Below, piece by piece: positions 17,261-26,314 of a DNA stretch of 40,034 bases (positions are counted from its first letter, which is position 1; each line of letters starts with the position of its first letter). Source of the DNA: Candidatus Sulfopaludibacter sp. SbA3 (GTDB lineage Bacteria > Acidobacteriota > Terriglobia > Bryobacterales > Bryobacteraceae); NCBI GenBank assembly GCA_945861625.1, contig CAMAVI010000022.1, forward strand, positions 1-40,034. The letters are read 5' to 3'. The notes below the pieces were generated by a model. That model was given only the letters and a program-made list of their open reading frames with translations, had not been told where the DNA came from and did not search any database. A program made the position numbers and the translations under genes.

Positions 17261-17638
17261 TCAAGCGGCGGACTCAGGCGCGCGTTCCTTGTTATGGGCG
17301 GCTTTGTTGGCGAGCTTGCGGGGATCCAACAGATGTTGGGGCTGGAAATCGTCCTTGGACCAGCGTGTGCCCGGCTCAAACTCGACGCCGAGGAAGTAGC
17401 CGATCTCCCGGAACACGCAATATTTCACCTTGCCGGTGAGGATACCTTTTGGGTAGTTAATCTTATACTTCGTGCCTAGAGCAACGGGCTGGTCGACTTG
17501 CAGGCATGCTCCCGACAGGGAGATGTCTTCCAGGTTGGCGACACTGCGGCGGGTACGGCCGGCCTGGTCTTTCCATTGCACGTCAACGAGGTCCGCGCAA
17601 AGCAATCGGGGTTGAACCCGTCTATCCATGATTGACAC
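17261..17638 (-). CDS. PilZ domain protein
   Basis: 125 residues, mostly one PilZ domain. The N-terminal RRVQPR provides the arginine-rich c-di-GMP motif (RxxxR) and DISLSGACLQV the (D/N)xSxxG motif. It ends with a lysine-rich tail. Such single-domain proteins bind c-di-GMP and adjust motility, secretion or exopolysaccharide output, but no partner is encoded beside it. The start may be the GTG at 17638 or an ATG nine bases downstream. It is convergent with the third M20 gene and divergent from the next membrane-protein gene. Confidence 0.9.
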   Translation of the reverse strand: MSIMDRRVQPRLLCADLVDVQWKDQAGRTRRSVANLEDISLSGACLQVDQPVALGTKYKINYPKGILTGKVKYCVFREIGYFLGVEFEPGTRWSKDDFQPQHLLDPRKLANKAAHNKERAPESAA

Positions 17639-17784
17639 TATTTTTTCATCCTGCTCTTTTATCGTCGCGCAACCCCGAATTGTTTAGAAGGGGGACCCTA
17701 GGTAAACTATACTTAGCCGCGCGGAGAAGAAGTATTAAATAGCTCACTCAAGCTAGGCTATACCTCTGATGTCATTGGTATTAT

Positions 17785-18360
17785 GTGGTGACAGTGTCCT
17801 CTCTGCCCATCATCTTCCTTCACGCTGCGTTGGTGATGGTTTTCGGTGTCCTGTTACCCCATCGCCGCGGAATCTCCTTTTTGGACCCTGTGATGGTCTC
17901 CGCCTACGCCTGCATGGGCCTTATCTTTTCCGCTCCCGCCGCCGTGGACGCCTTCGATAGGAGCCGGCCGCAGTCGATGAAGGACGCCCTGCGCCGCATC
18001 GCTCTTGCGGCGGGCTATGGAGAAGGACTGGCGCTCCTCATGTTCCTGCTGGGGGTGGTCACCATCAATATTAGCCGGCGAGGCCGGGTACGCCTGCCGG
18101 AACTGGACATTCTGGGAGAATCCGGATTCCTGGGAATCGCGGCTACGTTCACCATGGCTCTTTTTGCGGGCTGGATGACGCTGCGCTTTTCCAGCCGGAC
18201 GGCACGGTTGGGTACGCGCGCCGTGTTGCTCTTCTTGCTGCTGGAATTTTGGCTCCACTCCTCACGCCTTCCGGAAGTGGGACTGCTGGGCGCCGGCCTG
18301 TGCGCTGTGATCGTGGGAATACTCACTTCTCTTCTCCACCGCGAGGTACACCCGCGTTGA
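17785..18360 (+). CDS. Six-helix membrane protein of unknown function
   Basis: 191 residues from tandem GTG codons (17785 or 17788). About six hydrophobic stretches are visible (SLPIIFLHAALVMVFGVLLP; PVMVSAYACMGLIFSAPAAV; GLALLMFLLGVV; GFLGIAATFTMALFAGWMTL; TRAVLLFLLLEFWL; VGLLGAGLCAVIVGIL). No motif identifies a family. The last codons overlap the TTG start of a CPBP protease (TTGA), so the two are probably co-translated and may form one membrane unit. A 147-bp AT-richer upstream region separates it from the PilZ gene. I do not recognise the protein. Confidence 0.75.
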   Translation: MVTVSSLPIIFLHAALVMVFGVLLPHRRGISFLDPVMVSAYACMGLIFSAPAAVDAFDRSRPQSMKDALRRIALAAGYGEGLALLMFLLGVVTINISRRGRVRLPELDILGESGFLGIAATFTMALFAGWMTLRFSSRTARLGTRAVLLFLLLEFWLHSSRLPEVGLLGAGLCAVIVGILTSLLHREVHPR

Positions 18361-19190
18361 AAGACGCCCTCGCGAAGTTCAATCCGGACCAACTGCGTTT
18401 TCTGGTGCGCGTGAGCGTGTTTGTCGCGCTGGCTCTGACAGGGCGGCTAGTTTTCCCGCTGCTCCTCGATCCGCTGGGAAACTTGCTGATGGTTTCGGCG
18501 CTCTCCACGTTCATGACCGCTGCCGTGGCCAACCTGGTTGTCGTGCGCGGCTGGGAGAACGGGAAGGCGGCCGATTGCGGGATGGGCTGGCTGGCGGGTT
18601 CCTCCGGCCGCGAACTGGTCTACGGCCTGGTGGGGGGCGCGGGTGGAGCGGCATTGATTGTTGGCATCGCGCTGGCCCTTCGCATGGCAACTTTCGAAGT
18701 CGTCCCCGGCGCCGAACGCCTGTGGGCCAACATCCCTTTCTTGCTGGTCGTGCTGATGTTCGGAGCCGTGGGCGAAGAACTGTTGTTTCACGGCTACGGA
18801 TTTCAGTCGCTGGCCCGGAATCTGGGCGCGTTTGCCACGGTGCTGCCGGTGGGGGTCCTCTTCGGACTGGCTCACAACGGTAACCAAGGCGTCACCGGGC
18901 TGGCGATCTTCAATACGATCGCCTGGGGAGTGCTTTTGGGATGCTCTTATCTCCGCACGCAGGCGCTGTGGTTGCCGATCGGCCTGCATTTTGGCTGGAA
19001 CGCGGCCATGCCTTTCCTGGGGGTCAATCTGAGCGGGTTTACAATGGGGATGACCGGATACACACTGCGCTGGAATATAGGCGACGCGTGGGGCGGCGGC
19101 GCGTATGGGCTGGAAGGCGGCCTGTTTACGACGCTGGCCGTGGCCGCGCTGTTTGTTTTGTTGTATCGTGTGGTTCCGGCGCGTGATTAG
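18357..19190 (+). CDS. CPBP family intramembrane glutamic protease
   Basis: 277 residues from a TTG at 18357 that overlaps the previous stop. The frame is open to 18249, but that part is inside the upstream gene. About eight membrane segments. Family motifs are in order: GEELLFHGYGFQ (E140, E141; the usual following Arg is His), FGLAHNGNQG (motif 2), and GLHFGWNAAMP (motif 3, HxxxN). These Rce1-like proteases (formerly Abi/CAAX) cleave prenylated or bacteriocin-like membrane peptides in known cases; the substrate here is unknown. It follows a membrane protein of unknown function in the same operon. Confidence 0.9.
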   Translation: MKDALAKFNPDQLRFLVRVSVFVALALTGRLVFPLLLDPLGNLLMVSALSTFMTAAVANLVVVRGWENGKAADCGMGWLAGSSGRELVYGLVGGAGGAALIVGIALALRMATFEVVPGAERLWANIPFLLVVLMFGAVGEELLFHGYGFQSLARNLGAFATVLPVGVLFGLAHNGNQGVTGLAIFNTIAWGVLLGCSYLRTQALWLPIGLHFGWNAAMPFLGVNLSGFTMGMTGYTLRWNIGDAWGGGAYGLEGGLFTTLAVAALFVLLYRVVPARD

Positions 19191-19206
19191 GTAGGCGAGG
19201 TGAGTG

Positions 19207-19998
19207 ATGGCACGGTTTTCCGCTCTCCTGATGGCAGTGGTGATGGCAGCGGCCTCGCTGCGCGCCGACACCAAGAAACTCACCGACGATCAGAAGATTG
19301 AAATCATACGCGGCCTTATGGCGGAGTACGCAAAGGTCAAAGTCCTCCTGCCGCGTTCCAAGAAGATACTGGAATTCTCCACCGAGGGGGCCTGGGACAA
19401 GGCCAAATGGGCCGAAGCCGCCAAGGAGCGCGGGCCGGCCGGCCGCGTCGGCGATATCATCCAGGTGACCCACGTCGATATCGACAAAGACCGCATCGTC
19501 CTGGAACTCAATGGCGGGGGCGGCAGCGGGCGCAAATGGTATGACCATATTCAAGTGGGTATGGGCAACGCGACCAGCCCCATCAGTCAAGGCGGCACCA
19601 ATGCTCCTGGAGGAACCGTGGTTGCCCTAACCTTCGGCGGCCCCATTGGCCAGGTTTCTTCAGCGGACATCAAGAAGCTGCTGCTGCCCATCCTCGATTT
19701 CGAAAAAGAGAGCGCCAATGAGAATTATTTCGAGACGCTCCCGGAACCCATCAAGCAAGCGATCAAGGCCAAGAAGGCCGCCGTGGGCATGAATCGGGAC
19801 CAGGTGATGCTGGCCGTCGGCCGCCCCGTGCGCAAGAGCCGGGAAACCAAGGAGGGCGCCGAATACGAGGATTGGATCTACGGGGAACCCCCGGGGCGCG
19901 TCACGTTCGTGATCTTCCTCAAGGACAAAGTGGTGACCGTGAAAGAGACGTACGCGGGTTTGGGCGGCTCCATCGCATCTGCTTCCGAACAGCCGTAA
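19207..19998 (+). CDS. Exported protein with BamE/SmpA-like C-terminal motif
   Basis: 263 residues from the ATG at 19207, with GAGGTG six bases before it; a GTG one codon upstream is an alternative. Sec leader MARFSALLMAVVMAAASLRA. The middle (about 80-170) is Gly/Asn-rich with no family I recognise. The C-terminus reads VGMNRDQVMLAVGRPVRKSRE, followed by YEDWIYGEPPGRVTFVIFLKDKVV, which looks like the SmpA/BamE GmtxxqVxxllGxP module. That module is found in outer-membrane assembly lipoproteins and other secreted proteins; no lipobox is visible. It lies 16 bp after the CPBP gene and may be in the same operon. Confidence 0.8.
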   Translation: MARFSALLMAVVMAAASLRADTKKLTDDQKIEIIRGLMAEYAKVKVLLPRSKKILEFSTEGAWDKAKWAEAAKERGPAGRVGDIIQVTHVDIDKDRIVLELNGGGGSGRKWYDHIQVGMGNATSPISQGGTNAPGGTVVALTFGGPIGQVSSADIKKLLLPILDFEKESANENYFETLPEPIKQAIKAKKAAVGMNRDQVMLAVGRPVRKSRETKEGAEYEDWIYGEPPGRVTFVIFLKDKVVTVKETYAGLGGSIASASEQP

Positions 19999-20055
19999 AC
20001 CCATAAATTCCGTTCAGCATATTCCACTCCGTCGTTTCCGTCATATTATGGGAAC

Positions 20056-20658
20056 GTGAAACTGTGGCGTATTTGCATGCTGATCGCGGCGGGGGCGCTG
20101 GCCGCGCAAGCGCAGCAGATCATCGACTTTGACTCCGGCGGCCTCAAGTATAAGGCGATGACGCGCAACGGCATTACCGTGATGTTTTCCGTGCTTCCCA
20201 CTCAAATTCGCGACTACGCCATTTTGCAGATGGCCGTTTCCAACGGCGCGCCCATCTCCTGGACGGTCCGCCCCGAGGATTGCACGTTTGAAAAGTCCGA
20301 CGGAGGCGCCGTGCAGGCCCTGCCGGCCCGCACTGTGGTAAAGACGCTGATCGACAAAGCTTCGCGGGGGGACGTCATCAAACTTGTAGCGGCCTACGAA
20401 GCCAGCCTCTATAACAACGCGCAGATTCATTCCACCAACGGTTATGAAGCGCGCCGCCAGAATGCCTTTGCGGAGTTCGGGTCGAACAAGTTGAAAGCCG
20501 CGGCAGCGGCTTCGGCCATCGCCCTGGTTACGACGAAGCTCGCGCCCGGCGAGTCGACGGACGGCGCGGTGTTTTATCCGAATCGCGGAAAGCCTCTGGG
20601 CACGGGCCGGCTGATTGTGAACGCGGCGGGGGAAACGTTCGTGTTTCCGGTGAACTAA
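20056..20658 (+). CDS. Small exported protein, unknown
   Basis: 200 residues from a GTG. The leader MKLWRICMLIAAGALAAQAQ is Sec-type. The remainder is beta-rich (IIDFDSGGLKYKAMTRNGITVMFSVLP; APISWTVRPEDCTFE; GRLIVNAAGETFVFPVN) with an Ala-rich helix in the middle (residues 145-165). It has one cysteine and no recognised motif. The start is 7 nt after a TATTAT hexamer (20044-20049), which would fit a leaderless transcript. Similar short exported proteins appear in Acidobacteriota, but I cannot name a family. Confidence 0.7.
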   Translation: MKLWRICMLIAAGALAAQAQQIIDFDSGGLKYKAMTRNGITVMFSVLPTQIRDYAILQMAVSNGAPISWTVRPEDCTFEKSDGGAVQALPARTVVKTLIDKASRGDVIKLVAAYEASLYNNAQIHSTNGYEARRQNAFAEFGSNKLKAAAAASAIALVTTKLAPGESTDGAVFYPNRGKPLGTGRLIVNAAGETFVFPVN

Positions 20659-20678
20659 GAGGCGCGTTCCGGGGCGGG

Positions 20679-21620
20679 TTAAGTAACGACGCGTGCTTGC
20701 GCCGCGCCCGCTTGCAGCTCGGTTCCCGGCTCGGCAAAAGGAATGCGCACATAGGCCAGCGCAACCACTTTTCCCGCAGCGGGTGAATACACGGCACTGG
20801 CGATGTCACCGGCCGGCGCATCTCCTTTGGTCAATTTCACTCCGGCGTCAGGAGGCGCGTTCCCCTCGATTTCCAAGCGATGCAGCGCCCGGTGAATCTG
20901 CGCCTGACTGCGCACGCGCTCGACAATTTCCTGGCCTATGTAGCAGCCCTTGGCGAAATGGACGGCCCGCAGTTGCCCGGTCTCCTGCACCAGATAGCGC
21001 TCCGTAATCTCCTCGCCGTAGCGGGGCAGGCCATTTTCGATGCGCACGGCGCGGGCGTCATCCGGAGTAGCTTCGGGAGTTCCGGCGGCGAGAAGAGCGG
21101 CCGTAAGACCGGCTTTTTCCTCCGTGGGCAGGAACACAAAGTATCCGCCCGCGCCCGTGGAACTGACACGGGCCACGGTCCGCGCGCCCCATGACACAGT
21201 CGCATAATCGGATTCGGGCAGCGGCGCTGCCAGCGCTCGCATCACGGCGGCGGCGGTTGGTCCTTCGATGGCGATCGTGGCGATACGCTCCGTTGCGTCC
21301 TCCACCGTTACGTCGTCCGCAATGATATAGCGGTCGATATGTTCGTAGAGCTTCTGCCGGGTTTCGGGCTCGCCATCAAGCAGCAGGGAATCCTCAAAGC
21401 AGAACACGTTGGCGTCGCCCAGGATGCGTCCCTGCGCGTTCAGGAAGAACGTATAGCCTCCCGCGCCTGCCGCCATCTGCTGAATATTCTGCGTGGTCAT
21501 GGCGTGCAGCAGGCGCACGCGGTCCTCGCCCGTCATGCGGATCTTGCCGCGCGCGGAAAGGTCGATCCACGCGGCATTGTCGCGCAATCCCCAATAGCCT
21601 CTACTGCCGGATGGATTCAT
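20679..21620 (-). CDS. ygfZ: YgfZ/GcvT-like folate-binding protein
   Basis: 313 residues from the ATG at 21620 (a TTG 8 codons upstream is possible but less likely). It shows the YgfZ signature KGCYIGQEIVERV and the GcvT-like N-terminus LSARGKIRMTGEDRVRLLHAMTTQNI. The family binds folate and helps assemble or repair iron-sulfur clusters; it lacks the glycine-cleavage reaction. The cysteine of KGC is present. It is divergent from the MBL gene over about 34 bp and ends about 20 bp from the convergent exported protein. Confidence 0.93.
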   Translation of the reverse strand: MNPSGSRGYWGLRDNAAWIDLSARGKIRMTGEDRVRLLHAMTTQNIQQMAAGAGGYTFFLNAQGRILGDANVFCFEDSLLLDGEPETRQKLYEHIDRYIIADDVTVEDATERIATIAIEGPTAAAVMRALAAPLPESDYATVSWGARTVARVSSTGAGGYFVFLPTEEKAGLTAALLAAGTPEATPDDARAVRIENGLPRYGEEITERYLVQETGQLRAVHFAKGCYIGQEIVERVRSQAQIHRALHRLEIEGNAPPDAGVKLTKGDAPAGDIASAVYSPAAGKVVALAYVRIPFAEPGTELQAGAAQARVVT

Positions 21621-21654
21621 ACCCCTACTGTATAATGACGCCAAGGCAAACCTC

Positions 21655-22287
21655 TTGATTCATGAAATCCTTCCTGTCGGTCTCCTGCAATGCAATTGTT
21701 CGATCTTCGGCGATGAGCAATCGAGGGAAGCCATTGTCGTCGATCCCGGCGACGACATCGCTGAGATTGTGGCGATTCTCGAAAAGCACGCGCTGCGCGT
21801 CACCGCGATCGTGATCACACATGCGCACATCGACCACATTGGAGGCGCGGCCAAGCTCAAGGCGCTCACCGGCGCGCCGGTTCTGATGAACGCCAAGGAC
21901 CAGGAGCTTTACGAGCATATGGAAATGCAGGCCGGGTGGCTGGGCATCGAAACGCCCGCGCGGACCGAAATCGATACCGCGGTGCGCGACAGCGACGTAC
22001 TTAAGCTCGGCCCGGCGGAGTTTCACATCCTGCACACGCCAGGGCACACGCAAGGCAGCACTTCGATCTGGATTCCCTCGGAGAATAAGTTGATCGCGGG
22101 CGATACGCTGTTTCGCGACAGCATCGGGCGCACCGATCTGCCTGGCGGCGACTCGCGCCAGATTTTGCGGTCGATTGAAGACAAGCTGCTGCCGCTGCCC
22201 GAGGAAACGATTGTAGTTCCCGGACATGGGCCCAATACCACCATCGGCCGCGAGAAGGAACGGAATCCTTTCCTACAGGGACTTTGA
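21655..22287 (+). CDS. MBL-fold hydrolase, glyoxalase II/YcbL type
   Basis: 210 residues. The start is probably the TTG at 21655, preceded by AAGG 8 nt upstream. The ligand motif THAHIDHIGG, HTPGHTQGS, AGDTLFRDSIGRTD and VPGHGPNTTIG give a complete binuclear metal site. Length and the DLPGG turn fit YcbL-like hydroxyacylglutathione hydrolases rather than persulfide dioxygenases. Substrate unproven. A TATAAT hexamer at 21631-21636 lies between it and the divergent ygfZ start. The final 15 bp overlap the convergent small gene. Confidence 0.92.
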   Translation: MIHEILPVGLLQCNCSIFGDEQSREAIVVDPGDDIAEIVAILEKHALRVTAIVITHAHIDHIGGAAKLKALTGAPVLMNAKDQELYEHMEMQAGWLGIETPARTEIDTAVRDSDVLKLGPAEFHILHTPGHTQGSTSIWIPSENKLIAGDTLFRDSIGRTDLPGGDSRQILRSIEDKLLPLPEETIVVPGHGPNTTIGREKERNPFLQGL

Positions 22288-22539
22288 TTTCTTGGTTTGC
22301 AGTTCCGTCATGACGCTGGTGACCAGTTCTTTGGCGCCGGTCAGGCATTGGCTGATCATCTGAATGTCCATCGCCGGCTTGCCGGGCTGGCGCGCGCTCT
22401 GGCAATAGACGCCGTGCTGGCCGACGAGAACCAAGGCGTCCGTCAGCAGGTCCAGCGTGACCGCCAGCCGGCCGCGCTCCAAACCCATGCGGAACTCGAA
22501 TTCTTCCAGAGCGTCCTTGCGATCTTCGTAGACGGACAT
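22273..22539 (-). CDS. Small hypothetical protein
   Basis: 88 residues from the ATG at 22539. The frame extends 31 codons upstream, but those codons overlap the end of the SBBP gene and have no good start signal. Charged N-terminus (MSVYEDRKDALEEFEFRMGLERGR) followed by a helical part (LAVTLDLLTDALVLVGQHG) and a Lys-rich end. No family recognised. It begins 37 bp after the SBBP stop on the same strand, so it may be the last gene of that transcription unit. It overlaps the MBL gene end by 15 bp tail to tail. Confidence 0.65.
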   Translation of the reverse strand: MSVYEDRKDALEEFEFRMGLERGRLAVTLDLLTDALVLVGQHGVYCQSARQPGKPAMDIQMISQCLTGAKELVTSVMTELQTKKSKSL

Positions 22540-22576
22540 GCCTCCATCATGGCACTGTGCCAGAGCCGCGGCGCCG

Positions 22577-25500
22577 TCATGGCACCGTCCATGCCCCCCG
22601 CTGCACCCATCCGGAACTCGAATTGGTTTCATGACCTTGCAAATAAACGGTTTTGGCGCCGCTAAATGTGAGGAACACCAGGTTGACAGTCAACGACACC
22701 GAAGTCCCCCCCGACGTCACCACTGAGTAGCCCACCGCGCATTGCGTATTCTGCAGAGTTGTCGAGGAGCCGATGGGCTTGCTGGTCAGGACTGTAGCCG
22801 CGTCGTTATACAACCCGATGGTAGCGGCCCCGCGGTTGTAGACCAGATAGCAGGCGTTCGTCGTTGCCGAGGGCGCGCCCGCCGTGAACAGCGCCGAGAT
22901 GCCGCTGATGTTGCTCTCGATTGCCGAGTCGCTCACCGTGAACGTGAAGCTCGGCAACGTGCCCGAACCCGATGCCGGCGACACGGAATCCGCCGTTGCG
23001 GCGCCGCCCGTCACGGTCCAGCTCCCCACCGTGACCCAGCCCGAATTAACCGTGCCTTCCGATGCCAGCAAATACACGTTCTTGGCGCCGAACCAGGCGG
23101 CGTTGAAGCTCAAATCCATGGTCACCACGATAGTGCTGGTCCCGATCACCAGCGTTGTGTTCAACGCGCGCAGAGTGCACTGCGAGTTCGTCGCGATGGA
23201 GTTCGATCCCGCCACCACGGGCGTGGCTCCATTGGCCGGATTATCGGAGGCGAGCGACACCGTGTTCACCGTCCGGTCGTACACCAGACTGCACGCGTTC
23301 ATCGTATTCAACGACGTGGAAAACAGCACGGCCAGCCCGTTGAGGAAGCCGGCGCCCGCCGGATCGGTGATCGTAAAGCTGAAGCGCTGCCCGGGGCCCG
23401 AGCCGGAAGCCGGCACAGCGGACGTCGCCTGCGGGGTTCCGCCGATGGACACCGTGAACGTTCCGCGCTGCACCCATCCCGTGTTTACCGCCCCGCTTGC
23501 TCCATACATGTAAATGTTGCGGGGGCCGCCGTAGCCCGTTTTGAACGTGACGGTAACGGTGAAGATTTGCGATAGACCGGAGACCGTGATCGAAGACGTC
23601 CCCACTTTGCACTGGCTGTTTTGCAGGAGGGTCGCGGAATTCATGAGCCGTGAATCCGATCCGGCCGCGTTATCCCACAACAGCGCCACGGTGCCCGCCA
23701 CGCGATCAACCACAATTTCACAAGCGTTGGTAAAGCTCAGCGAGCTGGAAAATAACATGACCATGCCCGTGAGGTTGGCGGCGTGTTGCGAATCGGAGAA
23801 TACGAACGTGAACGTCTGGCTGGAGCCTGTGGCGAAATTCGGGGAAACCGTGTCGGCGGAAGGCTGCGAAGGAGGGATTGTCACGGTCCACGAGCCTTGA
23901 GCGATCCACCCTGTGTTGGTTCCCGCGTCGGCTGCGTACTGGTACACGGTCTTCGCGCCAGCGAAGGCGGGCAGAAAAGTCAGCGCAATATTCAGTGTCA
24001 GATTGTTTCCCGATGTGCTGACGGAGCTGCCGGCTCCTGTCAGCGTGCACTGGCTGTTCTGCACGGTGCTGCCGCCAGGAACCACGCTCTGGGCGCCGGT
24101 AGCCGGGTCATCGTTGGCGAGCGTGAACGCGTTCGTCGATTGGTTATAGCTGACATAGCAGGCAAATGTGCCCGATGCGCCGGTACCGACCAGGAGAGAT
24201 ACCGTGGTCAGTGCCGCCGCTCCTCCGTTATCTGAGTAAACCGCCGTAAATACCGGTGCATTCCCGCTGCCCGAGGACGGTGTCACCGAAACCACGCTGG
24301 GCAGTTGCGACGGCGCGGCGGTGACTCCCAAGCGGGTCAGCCATCCGATACTGCCGCCGTTGTTCGACGATTGAATGGGTCCGGTGAGGGGCAGGTTCAG
24401 CGATGTGGTCTGCCCACCCACGAACATGTTGCCGTTGGGGTCCACTGCCAGCGCGGTGGCGGAATCCGCCCCACTGCCCCCGTAAAACGTCGAAAACCCC
24501 AAGATATTGCCGGAGGAATTCAGCTTGGAGACAAACGCGTCTTGCAGCCCGCCGTAGGTGGCTTGCACCGCGCCCGCAAGGGGAAAGTCGACCGACGACG
24601 TGTAGCCGGATACGTATGCGCTGCCGCTGCTATCGATACCGATTCCCGCCGCCCACTCCGTCTGCGTTCCCCCTAGATACGTGCTGAAGGCTAGAGCGCT
24701 GCCCGCGGCATTGATCCGTGCCACGAATGCGTCCGACGGCCCCTTGAGCGCCGATTGGTACACACTTGCGGTAACGGGGAAATTGGCCGAGTTCGTTACC
24801 CCGGCAATATAGGCGTTGCCGCTGGAATCTACCTTGATCGCGTTGGCTTGCTCCAGCGTCGTAACTCCACTGCCGCCCAGGTACGTACTGTAAAGAATCT
24901 GGGTGTCGGATGCGCGCAACTTGGTCACGAAGACATCCTGATTGCCGGCGTTTGCCGCCTGAATCGCCCCCAGAACTGGAAAGTTCGTCGAGTAGGTTCC
25001 ACCCGCGACATAGACGTTGCCGCTGGAATCCACCGCGAGGCCGCCCGCGTGCTCAGTGCCGCTGCCGCCCAAATACGTGCTGAATCCCAGCGCGCCGGAT
25101 GAAGTGAGCTTGGTAACGAAAGCGTCGAAGCCTCCACCCAGCGTCCATTGCGCCGCGGTCTGCACCGGGAAGTTCGCCGATTGCGTGTCGCCCGCGATAT
25201 AAGCGTTGCCGGAGCTGTCCACGGCAATCGCGGTCCCTACTTCATAGTTCGTGCCACCCAGATAGGTGCTATACAACAATGCGTTTCCGACTGCGCTCAA
25301 CTTCAGCGCGAATGCCGTTTTGGAGCCACCCAATGTCGTGCGGATCGCGGATGCCAACGGGAAGTTATTGGACGCCGTCGAGCCCGTAACATAAGCCTGA
25401 TTGCTTGCGTCCACCGCAATGGCCGCGCCCTTGTCTTCGCCGCCGCCGCCGATATAGGTCGCATAGACCAGTGCGCTACCCGCCGGGTTCATTTTGACGA

Positions 25501-26266
25501 TAAACACATCGGCACCGCCCTGGTTGACCGCCTGCGCCGCCCCCACAATCGGGAAATCCAGCGCGTCGGTCCAACCTGTCGCGTAAAGGTTGCCCGCGCT
25601 ATCCACTGCGATTCCAGTGACCGCTCCCAATCCGGTTCCACCCAGGTACGTCGCGTAGGAGATCACGGGATCAATGATCAGCGGGAAACGCGTATCGTAT
25701 GTCTCAACAGCGAAGCCCGCGGTTCGCGCATCCAGCAGGCGGTAGCGCCCTTTTACGCTCACTCTGCCGTGAGGCATGTCCTGATAGATTTCCGGAGCTT
25801 GCTCCAACAATTCCCCCGCGTGCAGGCAGCCGGCGCCGTCGATCGTAAGATCCACGGAATACTCCAGGCGAATCTGGCGCGGATCGGCCCCCGGCGCGAC
25901 GCGAAACTCGGACTTGAGGTGGCCGTCTCTGCCTGCGTACATTGCGTCGATGCCCGGATAGAGGTCGCGATAGAGAATCTCTCCGAAGGCTGCGAGCCCG
26001 GTCCGCCATGCGCGCGGATCCGGCCCCGCCAGGAAGTTTGCGTGGCCCATGGGGATGTTGCCACGAACGTCCTGGGCACCCGCGCCGCGAAAGCGAACTT
26101 GAATCGGGCGATCCCTGGCGTGGAACACGGCACCTTCCCGCGTGAACGTCGCGCGCATCGCGGGACTGTTGACGATAAAGTGCGACCGCGAGTCTTCGAT
26201 GAAAAACGTGGGGATGGCAAACGCGTGTGTAGTGGTCAGCAGGAAAAGCCCGGCGAAAAAGCGCAT
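22577..26266 (-). CDS. Secreted SBBP-repeat beta-propeller protein with four C-terminal Cys-pair repeats
   Basis: 1229 residues from the ATG at 26266; a TTG eight codons upstream is possible. Sec leader (MRFFAGLFLLTTTHAFA). Residues about 20-210 resemble the N-terminal domain that precedes SBBP repeats (TREGAVFHARDRPIQVRF; LEYSVDLTIDGAG; FPLIIDPVISYATYLGG). Seven SBBP units follow, each starting (A/S)T(Y/F)xGG and containing AVDSSGNxYxxGxTxSxxFP, which fits one seven-bladed propeller. The last 530 residues are four repeats of about 115-130 residues, each with an NAC-type cysteine and an N(S/T)QC cysteine and ending GW(I/V)xxGxWTV. There is no membrane anchor. Likely an extracellular adhesion or matrix protein; exact role unknown. 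Confidence 0.92.
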   Translation of the reverse strand: MRFFAGLFLLTTTHAFAIPTFFIEDSRSHFIVNSPAMRATFTREGAVFHARDRPIQVRFRGAGAQDVRGNIPMGHANFLAGPDPRAWRTGLAAFGEILYRDLYPGIDAMYAGRDGHLKSEFRVAPGADPRQIRLEYSVDLTIDGAGCLHAGELLEQAPEIYQDMPHGRVSVKGRYRLLDARTAGFAVETYDTRFPLIIDPVISYATYLGGTGLGAVTGIAVDSAGNLYATGWTDALDFPIVGAAQAVNQGGADVFIVKMNPAGSALVYATYIGGGGEDKGAAIAVDASNQAYVTGSTASNNFPLASAIRTTLGGSKTAFALKLSAVGNALLYSTYLGGTNYEVGTAIAVDSSGNAYIAGDTQSANFPVQTAAQWTLGGGFDAFVTKLTSSGALGFSTYLGGSGTEHAGGLAVDSSGNVYVAGGTYSTNFPVLGAIQAANAGNQDVFVTKLRASDTQILYSTYLGGSGVTTLEQANAIKVDSSGNAYIAGVTNSANFPVTASVYQSALKGPSDAFVARINAAGSALAFSTYLGGTQTEWAAGIGIDSSGSAYVSGYTSSVDFPLAGAVQATYGGLQDAFVSKLNSSGNILGFSTFYGGSGADSATALAVDPNGNMFVGGQTTSLNLPLTGPIQSSNNGGSIGWLTRLGVTAAPSQLPSVVSVTPSSGSGNAPVFTAVYSDNGGAAALTTVSLLVGTGASGTFACYVSYNQSTNAFTLANDDPATGAQSVVPGGSTVQNSQCTLTGAGSSVSTSGNNLTLNIALTFLPAFAGAKTVYQYAADAGTNTGWIAQGSWTVTIPPSQPSADTVSPNFATGSSQTFTFVFSDSQHAANLTGMVMLFSSSLSFTNACEIVVDRVAGTVALLWDNAAGSDSRLMNSATLLQNSQCKVGTSSITVSGLSQIFTVTVTFKTGYGGPRNIYMYGASGAVNTGWVQRGTFTVSIGGTPQATSAVPASGSGPGQRFSFTITDPAGAGFLNGLAVLFSTSLNTMNACSLVYDRTVNTVSLASDNPANGATPVVAGSNSIATNSQCTLRALNTTLVIGTSTIVVTMDLSFNAAWFGAKNVYLLASEGTVNSGWVTVGSWTVTGGAATADSVSPASGSGTLPSFTFTVSDSAIESNISGISALFTAGAPSATTNACYLVYNRGAATIGLYNDAATVLTSKPIGSSTTLQNTQCAVGYSVVTSGGTSVSLTVNLVFLTFSGAKTVYLQGHETNSSSGWVQRGAWTVP

Positions 26267-26314
26267 CAAGCGATTATCGACGGGGAACAAAATGCGGCGG
26301 CGGTACGAAAATCC

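Noticed and set aside
23241-26100. Repetitive stretch suggestive of tandem DNA repeats
   Set aside because: The periodicity is protein-level (SBBP units) with diverged codons; it is not a DNA satellite or CRISPR array.
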